Source of the DNA: Proteiniphilum sp. UBA5267 | Lineage (GTDB): Bacteria; Bacteroidota; Bacteroidia; Bacteroidales; Dysgonomonadaceae | DNA: 21,970 bases | Direction: 5' to 3' | Assembly (NCBI GenBank): GCA_002411515.1 | Contig: DHTF01000054.1 | Span: 34,798 to 56,767 of the forward strand | Part shown: positions 1 through 7,014 of the stretch, piece after piece | How positions within the stretch are numbered: position 1 is the first letter of the stretch | Layout of the letters: each line of letters begins with the position of its first letter | The notes under the pieces: generated by a model | Databases searched by the model: none | Seen by the model: only the letters and a program-made list of their open reading frames with translations | What the model was told of the DNA's origin: nothing | Position numbers and translations under genes: made by a program

Positions 1-1085
1 AGCTTGACCACCTTAGCTGCCGCTTTGCTCGACTCGTTTTGTGGCGGGTGGGGAAAAATGGTTTCGTTGTGTAGCAGGTCCCCTTGCTCGTTCAGACAGA
101 CCAGCTTACAACCAGTACGAAAACCGGGATCGATGGCCAGAATACGTTGCTGCCCCAAAGGGGGTGATAGCAAAAGCTGGCGAAGATTGTCTGCAAAGAC
201 AGCGATCGCCGCCGCATCGGCTTTCTCTTTGGAGAGATTGGCAAACTCCGTCTCTATGGAAGGTTTCAACAGACGCTTGTATGCATCAGTTACCGCTTCC
301 TCCACCTGATCGGCCGCTGGCACATCTCTTTTGGCATATCGGGGAACCAGCCTGTCGAGGCATTTTTCGTCGTCCGGAGAGATGGCGACCCGTAGAAACC
401 CTTCTGATTCACCCCGACGGATAGCCAGGATGCGGTGCGAAGGACATCGGGACAGCGGGGTGGAGAAATCGAAATAGTCGGCATATTTTTCACCTTCCTG
501 CTCCTTTCCCTTTACCACCTTCGATGTGATGATGGCATCGTGAGAAAATATATTCCGGATCAGCTGACGGGCATTTGCATCTTCGTTCACCCATTCGGCA
601 ATGATATCACGTGATCCTTTCAGTGCAGCTTCTACATCAGCTACCTGTTCATTCAGAAATTGTGTGGCTTTTGACTCCACCGGTTCGTGATGTTGAGCCA
701 TCAACCAATTGGCGAGCGGTTCCAGTCCGTTTTTGCGGGCAATTTCGGCACGTGTTTGTCTTTTGGGTTTGAAGGGGAGATAGATATCTTCCAGTTCTGT
801 GCTATCCCAGCAACTGTTTATTTTCTCGGCGAGTTCCGGTGTGAGTTTTTCCTGTTCTGAAATGGTTTTCAGAATAAATTCTTTTCGCTTCTCCAGTTCA
901 CAGTATTGCTCGTGTTGTGTCTTGATGTCGCCTACCTGTACCTCGTCGAGTCCGCCGGTAGCTTCCTTGCGGTAACGACTGATAAAAGGGATGGTGGCGC
1001 CTCCTTCGAGCAGTTTTACGGTGTTTTCCACACTTTTAAGAGAGAGGCCGAGTGACTTGGATATCAAGGAATGAATGAGAGACAT
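1..1085 (-). CDS. tex: Tex-family RNA-binding transcription accessory protein, N-terminal part (runs off left edge)
   Basis: The frame is open from the ATG at 1085 to the left edge, about 361 codons of a protein usually 700-780 aa long. Early residues ATIPFISRYRKEATGGLDEV (about 30-49) are the highly conserved Tex N-terminal signature. A Tex helical region follows, and at about residue 315 the YqgF/RNase H-like domain opens with ILAIDPGFRTGCK. The catalytic-like core, HhH motifs and C-terminal S1 domain must lie outside the window. Tex proteins are cytoplasmic nucleic-acid-binding factors linked to transcription and RNA handling; the exact role is not shown here. The gene is divergent from radA, with 144 bp between the two starts. 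No TAnnTTTG promoter word is obvious on this strand. Family assignment is firm; the product is partial only because of the window edge. Confidence 0.93.
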   Translation of the reverse strand, partial: MSLIHSLISKSLGLSLKSVENTVKLLEGGATIPFISRYRKEATGGLDEVQVGDIKTQHEQYCELEKRKEFILKTISEQEKLTPELAEKINSCWDSTELEDIYLPFKPKRQTRAEIARKNGLEPLANWLMAQHHEPVESKATQFLNEQVADVEAALKGSRDIIAEWVNEDANARQLIRNIFSHDAIITSKVVKGKEQEGEKYADYFDFSTPLSRCPSHRILAIRRGESEGFLRVAISPDDEKCLDRLVPRYAKRDVPAADQVEEAVTDAYKRLLKPSIETEFANLSKEKADAAAIAVFADNLRQLLLSPPLGQQRILAIDPGFRTGCKLVCLNEQGDLLHNETIFPHPPQNESSKAAAKVVK

Positions 1086-1201
1086 CTGGGGTATTTTAAA
1101 TCGTTGTAAAAAAACAGGTTGCCGGCTATACGGCCACTCTGTTTCGGCAGTTCCTGCAATCTGCAACTGCACACCAACTACAAAAGTACAAGAAATTTCT
1201 C

Positions 1202-1209
1202 TATCTTTA
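1202..1209 (+). promoter_or_regulatory. Weak candidate -7 element for radA
   Basis: TATCTTTA lies 20 bp before the radA ATG and matches the Bacteroidetes -7 word TAnnTTTG at all but the last base. No TTTG/TTG is seen at the expected -33 distance, so this is tentative. Confidence 0.3.
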
Positions 1210-1229
1210 CCTCTTTAAACAACGACTGT

Positions 1230-2597
1230 ATGGCAAAACTAAAATCGGTCTACTTTTGCAGTAACTGTGGCCATGAATCACCCAAATGGATGGGTAAATG
1301 TCCTTCCTGCGGCGAATGGTCTACCTTCGTGGAGGAGTTGATACGCAAGGATGCTGCCTCCAAACAGGAAGATACCCGTTCTTTCGGGGAAGGCAAGAGC
1401 ATACCGACAACGTTGCGGGAGATCAAAGCTGATGAGGAGCCGCGCATTGACATGCGTGATATCGAACTGAATCGGGTGCTCGGCGGCGGCCTGGTGCCTG
1501 CATCTGTTGTGCTGATCGGCGGTGAACCGGGTATCGGAAAGTCGACGTTGGTATTACAGACCATCTTAAAGCTAAATGGTATTCGCACGCTTTATGTCTC
1601 CGGAGAGGAGAGTGCGCGGCAGTTGAAGCTCAGGGCCGAACGCATTGGCATTGAAAATGATGATTGCCTGATTGTGTGTGAGACCAATCTCGATGAGATT
1701 TTCAAGCATGTGAAACAGGTGTCGCCTCAGCTGTTAATCATCGATTCCATTCAGACGGTCTACAGCGATGCGCTGGAGTCGTCACCCGGCAGCATCTCGC
1801 AGGTGCGCGAGTGTGCAGCGTCGCTTCTAAAATTCGCCAAACACTCAGGTACGCCTGTACTGTTAATCGGTCATATCACCAAAGAGGGAAGCATTGCCGG
1901 TCCGAAGATACTGGAACACATCGTGGATACGGTATTGCAGTTCGAGGGCGATCAGCACTATATGTATCGCATTCTACGGGGCATCAAAAACCGCTTCGGT
2001 AGCACAGCAGAGCTGGGGATATACGAGATGAACCAGTCGGGACTGCGCGAGGTGAGTAATCCCTCCGAATTGTTGCTTACGCAGAATCACGACGGGCTGA
2101 GCGGCGTCTCTATTGCCGCTGCCATTGAGGGTGTGCGCCCTTTTGTGATTGAAACACAGTCGTTGGTCAGTACGGCAGCTTATGGTACGCCACAACGTTC
2201 TGCCACCGGATTCGATATCAGAAGGATGAACATGCTGCTGGCTGTGCTGGAAAAAAGAGCCGGCTTTAAACTGGCACAAAAGGATGTCTTTCTCAATATT
2301 GCCGGTGGTCTGCGTGTGAACGACCCCGGCATGGACTTATCGGTCATCAGTGCAGTACTCTCTTCAAGCCTCGATATGGCCATTGACAGGGAAACCTGCC
2401 TCTGTGGTGAGGTGGGGTTGTCGGGAGAAATACGCCCGGTGAACCGCATAGAGCAGCGCATACAGGAAGCGGAAAAGCTGGGTTTCAGTCGAATGCTCAT
2501 TCCTGCGAATAACCTGAAAGGCATCCAAAAGAAAACGACGTTAGAGTTGCAGCAGGTAAAAAGGGTGAGTGACGCATTCAGGATTCTGTTTTCTTGA
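1230..2597 (+). CDS. radA: DNA repair protein RadA (Sms)
   Basis: 455 aa, full length for RadA. The N-terminus has a CxxC...CxxC zinc finger (C10, C13, C24, C27). A RecA-like ATPase follows with Walker A GGEPGIGKST (97-106), a Walker B-like LLIIDSIQT (168-176) and the RadA-specific KNRFG motif (253-257). The C-terminal third is the Lon protease-like domain (GLSGVSIAAAIEG... onward) without an obvious active protease site. RadA acts in homologous recombination, promoting branch migration of joint molecules. The ATG at 1230 is preferred because MAKLKSVYFCSNCG is the normal family N-terminus; an upstream in-frame ATG at 1119 would add 37 residues unrelated to the family and run through the promoter region. 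It is divergent from tex and followed by tRNA-Cys in the same direction. Confidence 0.97.
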   Translation: MAKLKSVYFCSNCGHESPKWMGKCPSCGEWSTFVEELIRKDAASKQEDTRSFGEGKSIPTTLREIKADEEPRIDMRDIELNRVLGGGLVPASVVLIGGEPGIGKSTLVLQTILKLNGIRTLYVSGEESARQLKLRAERIGIENDDCLIVCETNLDEIFKHVKQVSPQLLIIDSIQTVYSDALESSPGSISQVRECAASLLKFAKHSGTPVLLIGHITKEGSIAGPKILEHIVDTVLQFEGDQHYMYRILRGIKNRFGSTAELGIYEMNQSGLREVSNPSELLLTQNHDGLSGVSIAAAIEGVRPFVIETQSLVSTAAYGTPQRSATGFDIRRMNMLLAVLEKRAGFKLAQKDVFLNIAGGLRVNDPGMDLSVISAVLSSSLDMAIDRETCLCGEVGLSGEIRPVNRIEQRIQEAEKLGFSRMLIPANNLKGIQKKTTLELQQVKRVSDAFRILFS

Positions 2598-2674
2598 TTT
2601 CCAAAGCCTTCCAAATCCCAAACGATGAAGCGAAAATTAGCGCAGCAATCTTTTTATTTATCAAAAAATTATAG

Positions 2675-2682
2675 TACATTTG
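2675..2682 (+). promoter_or_regulatory. Bacteroidetes-type -7 element for tRNA-Cys
   Basis: TACATTTG is a full match to TAnnTTTG, 20 bp before the mature tRNA 5' end. A T-rich stretch (2651-2660) lies at the -33 distance but is not a clean TTTG. Confidence 0.65.
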
Positions 2683-2702
2683 CAACCGATTTAATCAAGC
2701 AG

Positions 2703-2776
2703 GGTACCTTGGCCGAGTGGTTAGGCGCCGGTCTGCAAAACCGTTTACGGCGGTTCGAGTCCGCCAGGTACCTCCA
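2703..2776 (+). tRNA. tRNA-Cys (anticodon GCA), CCA encoded
   Basis: A complete cloverleaf can be drawn. The acceptor is GGTACCT (2703-2709) with AGGTACC (2766-2772), the D arm is GCC/GGC, and the anticodon loop CTGCAAA gives GCA. The variable region is TTAC, and the T arm is GGCGG TTCGAGT CCGCC. The discriminator is T2773, followed by CCA at 2774-2776. The outermost anticodon-stem pair (27-43) is a C-T mismatch; the other four pairs are good. It has its own promoter upstream and a hairpin terminator immediately downstream, so it appears to be monocistronic. Confidence 0.96.
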
Positions 2777-2778
2777 GT

Positions 2779-2822
2779 ATACCGGAACTTGTCAGCATGA
2801 ATGACCTGTTCTGGTATCTTTT
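2779..2822 (+). terminator. Rho-independent terminator of tRNA-Cys
   Basis: ATACCGGAAC (2779-2788) pairs with GTTCTGGTAT (2808-2817) with one G-U pair. After a 2x2 internal loop, GTCA (2791-2794) pairs with TGAC (2802-2805). CTTTT follows. Confidence 0.8.
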
Positions 2823-2888
2823 ATATAGCGGGGAATTAAAAAATCAGCCCTAAAAATGTCAGGGTAACGACCAGACAAATCCCAGTTT

Positions 2889-3203
2889 TTATTCTTCGGC
2901 GTCCTCCTTTTTAAACGCATCGGCTACTTTGGCATAGTTCTCCTTCCACGCATCAGAGACAGACACAAAGAAATCGGCAGCACTATCCTTCACTACATCC
3001 CATTTACCGTCGGCAATATTTTCATATTCCTCCAACTTTAAGGATAGTTTATCTTTGACACCTTTTAAGTAATCGATCCGTTCCCGATAAGCGTCTCTGG
3101 TGTCTTCGGCAATTTCATCTACTTTCTCTTCCAATTTTGAAATATAATCGATCAATTCATTCAGCAATTCACGCGTTTTTTGTTTGAATTCTTCTCTCTT
3201 CAT
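2889..3203 (-). CDS. Small coiled-coil protein of unknown function
   Basis: 104 aa, acidic and lysine/glutamate rich, with no signal peptide or membrane segment. Residues about 4-65 have heptad-like spacing of Leu, Ile and Val between charged residues (for example LLNELIDYISKLEEKVDEI), so a long helix or coiled coil is expected; a second amphipathic stretch lies near 75-98. The ATG at 3203 is the only sensible start. The composition and length recall small stress-associated coiled-coil proteins found in Bacteroidetes and other phyla, but I do not recognise a family with confidence. It stands alone: convergent with tRNA-Cys and divergent from adk across 217 bp. A weak hairpin, CCCT/AGGG with a T-run, lies at 2841-2864 and could end its transcript. 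Confidence 0.75.
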   Translation of the reverse strand: MKREEFKQKTRELLNELIDYISKLEEKVDEIAEDTRDAYRERIDYLKGVKDKLSLKLEEYENIADGKWDVVKDSAADFFVSVSDAWKENYAKVADAFKKEDAEE

Positions 3204-3390
3204 AGTGTGTGGGTGTTACGGTTCAACTTCAAATCATAAACATTTTGATTTACAGATTGGTTCAACGACAAGACATATTTGCTCCATTGAAACACAACCA
3301 GAGGTCACTGTGAATGTCTTGTGTGGAATATTTATGCTTTTAATTCATTATTTAGGATGACAATAAGTTAGCAAAACGAAGGAAAAAAGG

Positions 3391-3398
3391 TATCTTTG
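3391..3398 (+). promoter_or_regulatory. Bacteroidetes-type -7 element for the adk-obg-pgeF operon
   Basis: TATCTTTG is a full TAnnTTTG match, 22 bp before the adk ATG. The upstream partner is weak (TTAG near 3368). The 3204-3390 part of the gap otherwise holds only short AT-rich repeats such as AAATCA/TGATTT (3231-3252). Confidence 0.65.
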
Positions 3399-3420
3399 CA
3401 ACTTAAATCCGAAATTAAGT

Positions 3421-3996
3421 ATGTTGAATATTGTGATTTTTGGGGCTCCCGGATCAGGTAAGGGAACCCAAAGCGAGAAGCTAATAGAGAAATATGGTCT
3501 GAAGCATATTTCTACTGGTGATCTACTACGGTCGGAAATAAAAGAAAACAGTGAACTGGGACAGCTGGCCGACTCTTATATGTCGAAAGGGCAGCTAGTT
3601 CCCGATGAGGTAGTGATTGGCATGTTGGAAGGGTTGGTCAAAAAGTGCCAACACTGCAAAGGCTTTATTTTTGATGGTTTCCCTCGGACAATCGCGCAGG
3701 GTGAAGCGCTGGATGCCATGTTGAAGAAATATGATGAGAAAGTAAACGTGGTCCTGAGCTTGGAGGTAGCCGATGAAGAATTGATAATGAGGCTATTGAA
3801 GCGAGGAGAAATCTCCGGACGCACAGACGACAACAGGGAAACCATTGTATCACGCCTTCAGGTATATTATGATCAGACTGCCCCGCTGAAAGATTATTAC
3901 AGCGCCCAGGGCAACTTAGTGAGAATACCCGGTCAGTGCTCTATTGACGACATCTTTTCACAGATGGAGGTTGTCGTGGATCGGATAATTGTGTAA
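3421..3996 (+). CDS. adk: Adenylate kinase, short (LID-less) form
   Basis: 191 aa. It catalyses reversible ATP + AMP to 2 ADP in the cytoplasm. The P-loop GAPGSGKGT is at residues 8-16, the AMP-binding STGDLLR at 31-37, FDGFPRT at 84-90, and the short lid RGEISGRTDDN at about 128-138. The approximately 30-residue zinc/LID insertion of the long form is missing, as is usual in Bacteroidetes. ATG 3421 gives the standard MLNIVIFGAPG start. It is the first gene of a plus-strand operon, with only 3 bp between its stop and the obg ATG. The operon context (nucleotide balance, ribosome-assembly GTPase, purine nucleoside enzyme) is typical of the phylum. Confidence 0.97.
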   Translation: MLNIVIFGAPGSGKGTQSEKLIEKYGLKHISTGDLLRSEIKENSELGQLADSYMSKGQLVPDEVVIGMLEGLVKKCQHCKGFIFDGFPRTIAQGEALDAMLKKYDEKVNVVLSLEVADEELIMRLLKRGEISGRTDDNRETIVSRLQVYYDQTAPLKDYYSAQGNLVRIPGQCSIDDIFSQMEVVVDRIIV

Positions 3997-3999
3997 AAT

Positions 4000-5154
4000 A
4001 TGGCAGAAACAAATTTCGTAGATTATGTAAAGATATTTTGCCGCTCCGGGAAGGGCGGTCGTGGTTCTGCACACTTTCGTCGGGAGAAGTATATCCCAAA
4101 AGGTGGGCCGGATGGAGGTGACGGAGGCGACGGTGGAAGTGTCATCCTACGGGGCAATCGCAACTACTGGACATTGCTTCATTTGCGTTATCAGCGACAT
4201 ATTTTTGCAGGTCACGGAGAAGGTGGTTCCAAAGCGCAGCGCTCCGGTAAAAAAGGAGAAAGCAAGATTATCGACGTCCCTTGTGGCACTGTAGCTTACG
4301 ATGCGCATACCGGGGAGTATCTGTGCGATATCACCGATGACGGACAGGAAGTGGTGCTGCTGAAGGGCGGACGCGGAGGTCAGGGAAATCAACATTTCAA
4401 GACCGCTACCAACCAGGCACCGCGCTACGCACAGCCCGGAGAGCCTAATGAGGAGCGATGGGTGATTTTGGAGCTGAAACTGCTGGCAGATGTGGGGCTG
4501 GTCGGTTTTCCCAACGCCGGCAAGTCCACTTTGCTCTCGGTCGTATCCGCTGCGAAACCAAAGATAGCCAATTACCCCTTTACTACGCTCGAACCCAATC
4601 TGGGCATCGTAGGTTACCGCGATGGGAAATCGTTCGTGATGGCTGATATCCCCGGTATCATTGAAGGGGCAAGCGAAGGAAAAGGTCTTGGACTGCGTTT
4701 TCTGCGCCACATCGAGCGTAATTCTTTGTTGCTCTTTATGGTACCTGCCGACAGCGATGATATCAGGCGGGAGTATGAAATATTGTTGCAGGAACTGAAA
4801 CAATATAACCCGGAATTGCTGGACAAGACACACCTATTGGCCATATCGAAATCGGATATGCTCGATGAGGAACTCATGGATGAGATCAGGAAAGATCTGC
4901 CGGCTATTCCACATCTCTTTATCTCTTCGGTCACCGGATACGGCATATCTTTGTTAAAAGACATGCTGTGGCGTGAGCTTAACTCGGCTGATGTTATTCC
5001 TGTCGTAGCCGCCCGTCATTCGCTGATTCACAGGAATCTTGATGTGTCTTCGCTGGAGTTTGAGCCGGAGGATCAGTTTCCGGCTGATGATGATCTCTAC
5101 GAACCCGAAGAGGAGGACGATGCGGATGAGGATTATTACGAAGAAGATAATTAA
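4000..5154 (+). CDS. obg: GTPase Obg/CgtA (large-subunit ribosome assembly)
   Basis: 384 aa. The glycine-rich OBG fold spans residues about 3-160 ([15 protein letters not shown] at 34-48). The G domain has G1 GFPNAGKST (169-177), G2 region NYPFTT (191-196), G3 DIPG (216-219) and a G4 SKSD (283-286) in place of NKxD. The C-terminus lacks a folded OCT domain and instead ends in a strongly acidic tail from about residue 355, rich in D, E and Y. Obg proteins bind the 50S subunit and respond to GTP/ppGpp. It starts 3 bp after adk, implying translational coupling, and pgeF begins 11 bp after its stop. Confidence 0.97.
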   Translation: MAETNFVDYVKIFCRSGKGGRGSAHFRREKYIPKGGPDGGDGGDGGSVILRGNRNYWTLLHLRYQRHIFAGHGEGGSKAQRSGKKGESKIIDVPCGTVAYDAHTGEYLCDITDDGQEVVLLKGGRGGQGNQHFKTATNQAPRYAQPGEPNEERWVILELKLLADVGLVGFPNAGKSTLLSVVSAAKPKIANYPFTTLEPNLGIVGYRDGKSFVMADIPGIIEGASEGKGLGLRFLRHIERNSLLLFMVPADSDDIRREYEILLQELKQYNPELLDKTHLLAISKSDMLDEELMDEIRKDLPAIPHLFISSVTGYGISLLKDMLWRELNSADVIPVVAARHSLIHRNLDVSSLEFEPEDQFPADDDLYEPEEEDDADEDYYEEDN

Positions 5155-5165
5155 TCCGAGTCTTG

Positions 5166-5993
5166 ATGAAGGTGCATCCCCAATACCGCAATCTACTGCA
5201 GTTTGATCTTTTTCGCAAGGAAGAGAGCATTCTGCATTTTTCTACTACCCGCACGGGAGGTGTGAGCAACGGCACCTATGCTTCTTTCAACATGGGAAAT
5301 TTCTCCGATGATAATCCCTTGCATATTTACGAGAACCGTCAGATTCTCGCACGCATGTTTTACATGGAGATGGATCAGTTTATCGTTCCTCACCAGACCC
5401 ATGGGACCCGTCTGTTGGTGATCGACGACTCATTTCTTGCGTTGGATCGGGCTGCGGCCATCGAAACAATGTATGGGGTGGATGCCACCATCACTTCAAA
5501 AAAAGGATTATTTCTTTGTGTCACTACCGCTGACTGTGTTCCCATTATCCTGTACGATAAAAAAAACGAAGTCATTGCTGCCATTCACGCAGGGTGGAAA
5601 GGAACAATGGGACGCATTGTGGCAAAAACCATTGAAGAAATGAGCCGCCTCTATCATTCATCTCCAGCAGACATCCTTGCCGGGATCGGACCTGCAATCA
5701 GTCAGCCACATTACGAAGTAGGTGATGAATTGGTTGCTGCATTTACCGAGGAGGGATTCGACCTCTCTGACGTAGCCGTGGCAAACCGAAAGAATCCGGC
5801 ATCGAAATATCATCTCGACCTGAAAGAAATAAACAGGAGGGAACTCATTCGTTTGGGTATACCTTCGGAAAACATCGAAAAAAGTACCCTCTGCACCTTC
5901 GAAAGAGAGGAGCTTTTCTTTTCAGCTCGTAGGCAGACGGAGCACTCCGGTAGAATGCTAACCGGTATCCTGATGAAAAACAATTACCGATGA
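5166..5993 (+). CDS. pgeF: Polyphenol oxidase/laccase-domain purine nucleoside phosphorylase (YfiH/YlmD family)
   Basis: 275 aa from ATG 5166; the codon just before it is TTG, so a start at 5163 is also formally possible. Family signatures are present: HQTHG (76-80), TTADCVPI (120-127), HAGWKGT (141-147), GIGPAIS (173-179) and a C-terminal CTFEREELFFSARR. The His/Cys/His set in these motifs forms the zinc site of the family. Members act on adenosine, inosine and related nucleosides, and in some species are tied to peptidoglycan fidelity; which role applies here cannot be read from sequence. It is the last gene of the adk-obg-pgeF run, ending before a bidirectional terminator. Confidence 0.93.
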   Translation: MKVHPQYRNLLQFDLFRKEESILHFSTTRTGGVSNGTYASFNMGNFSDDNPLHIYENRQILARMFYMEMDQFIVPHQTHGTRLLVIDDSFLALDRAAAIETMYGVDATITSKKGLFLCVTTADCVPIILYDKKNEVIAAIHAGWKGTMGRIVAKTIEEMSRLYHSSPADILAGIGPAISQPHYEVGDELVAAFTEEGFDLSDVAVANRKNPASKYHLDLKEINRRELIRLGIPSENIEKSTLCTFEREELFFSARRQTEHSGRMLTGILMKNNYR

Positions 5994-6053
5994 AATCAGA
6001 TCAAGGAGAATGAGCCCGAAATGGTTGGAGCTTGGCCTCCAATGAAGAAATAA

Positions 6054-6089
6054 AAAAAGGGAATGACTATTCAAAATCATTCCCTTTTT
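6054..6089. terminator. Bidirectional terminator between pgeF and the superoxide dismutase gene
   Basis: GGGAATGA (6059-6066) pairs with TCATTCCC (6077-6084), loop of 10. The stem is flanked by A5 on the left (6054-6058) and T5 on the right (6085-6089), so it can stop transcription from both convergent genes. Confidence 0.88.
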
Positions 6090-6133
6090 CCTTTTTAGGC
6101 GTGGCCTAGAACCTGCCGGACGATTGCTTTCAA

Positions 6134-6823
6134 TTAATAACGTGCACTCACCACGTCCCAATCAATAATCTTCCAAAGTTCCTTCAGGTGGTCGGCACGG
6201 CGGTTCTGATAGTCGAGGTAATAGGAGTGTTCCCATACGTCGAAACCCAAGATCGGGGTTAATCCTTTTGTGATAGGATTACCGGCATTACTTTCCTTTT
6301 CTATGGAGAGTTTGCCGCTCCCGTCTTTCGCCAGCCAGACCCATCCGGAACCGAATACAGAAGTTCCGGCAGCATTAAATTCTTCCTTAAACTTGTCAAA
6401 CGAACCAAACTGGTTGTTGATGGCTTCAGCCAACGAACCTTTGGGCTCGCCCCCTCCACCTTGCTTGAACGAGGTGAAATAAAGGTTGTGGTTGTAAATC
6501 TGGCCTGCATTGTTGAAAATAGCGCCATCGCTCTCTTTTACTACTGTCTCGAGGTCGGCATCTGCAAATTTGGTGTCTACGACCAGCTTATTGAGATTAT
6601 CTACATAAGCCTGGTGATGTTTGCCATAATGGAGTTCAACTGTTTGTTTACTGATAACCGGCTCCAAGGCATCGGTTGCATAAGGTAAAGCTACTTTCTC
6701 AAATTTCATATTTACGTTAATTTTAGAATTGTTGTTTTCGTTGTTTTTCGCGTTGGAATTACTGCACGCAATAAATGAAAGTGCCAATAATCCTATCAAA
6801 AGGGTCGAATGATTTATTTTCAT
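6134..6823 (-). CDS. sodB: Fe/Mn superoxide dismutase with lipoprotein signal peptide
   Basis: 229 aa. It dismutates superoxide to peroxide and oxygen. Metal ligands by family alignment are H65 (HYGKHHQAY), H112 (NHNLYF), D195 and H199 (DVWEH). Q108 in NNAGQ matches the Fe-type or cambialistic position rather than the classic Mn type. Residues 1-20 are unusual: K3, a hydrophobic core, then SFIAC with Cys20 as a probable lipidation site, followed by an Asn/Ser/Lys linker. Residue 39 is an in-frame Met (ATG at 6709-6707) beginning MKFEKVALPYATDALEP, exactly where cytosolic SodB proteins start, which would give 191 aa. A membrane-anchored periplasmic form is therefore likely and a cytosolic form possible. 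No TAnnTTTG promoter is clear upstream. Confidence 0.95.
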   Translation of the reverse strand: MKINHSTLLIGLLALSFIACSNSNAKNNENNNSKINVNMKFEKVALPYATDALEPVISKQTVELHYGKHHQAYVDNLNKLVVDTKFADADLETVVKESDGAIFNNAGQIYNHNLYFTSFKQGGGGEPKGSLAEAINNQFGSFDKFKEEFNAAGTSVFGSGWVWLAKDGSGKLSIEKESNAGNPITKGLTPILGFDVWEHSYYLDYQNRRADHLKELWKIIDWDVVSARY

Positions 6824-6930
6824 TTTCCGATTGTTTTTGTCGTTTTCATTATAACGAAATCAACCCTCATTTGTTCGCACTTTTTTTGGGAGAAACTGTA
6901 GAAAGAGAAAAAGTCATTTCTATAAAAACA

Positions 6931-6968
6931 AAATAACAGCCAAATTATTTATTATTAGGCTGTTATTT
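6931..6968 (-). terminator. Terminator of the rsfS-ftsH operon
   Basis: AAATAACAGCC (6931-6941) and GGCTGTTATTT (6958-6968) form a perfect 11-bp stem with a 16-nt AT-rich loop, 46 bp past the ftsH stop. Read on the minus strand it is followed by TGTTTTTATAG. It separates ftsH from the superoxide dismutase gene. Confidence 0.8.
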
Positions 6969-7014
6969 GTTTAGTGAAAAGGCATTGCTTTTCTCTATGA
7001 GGATTTTAAAATAT

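Noticed and set aside
4147..4833. 228-codon minus-strand open frame
   Set aside because: Antisense to obg; composition follows the obg codons.
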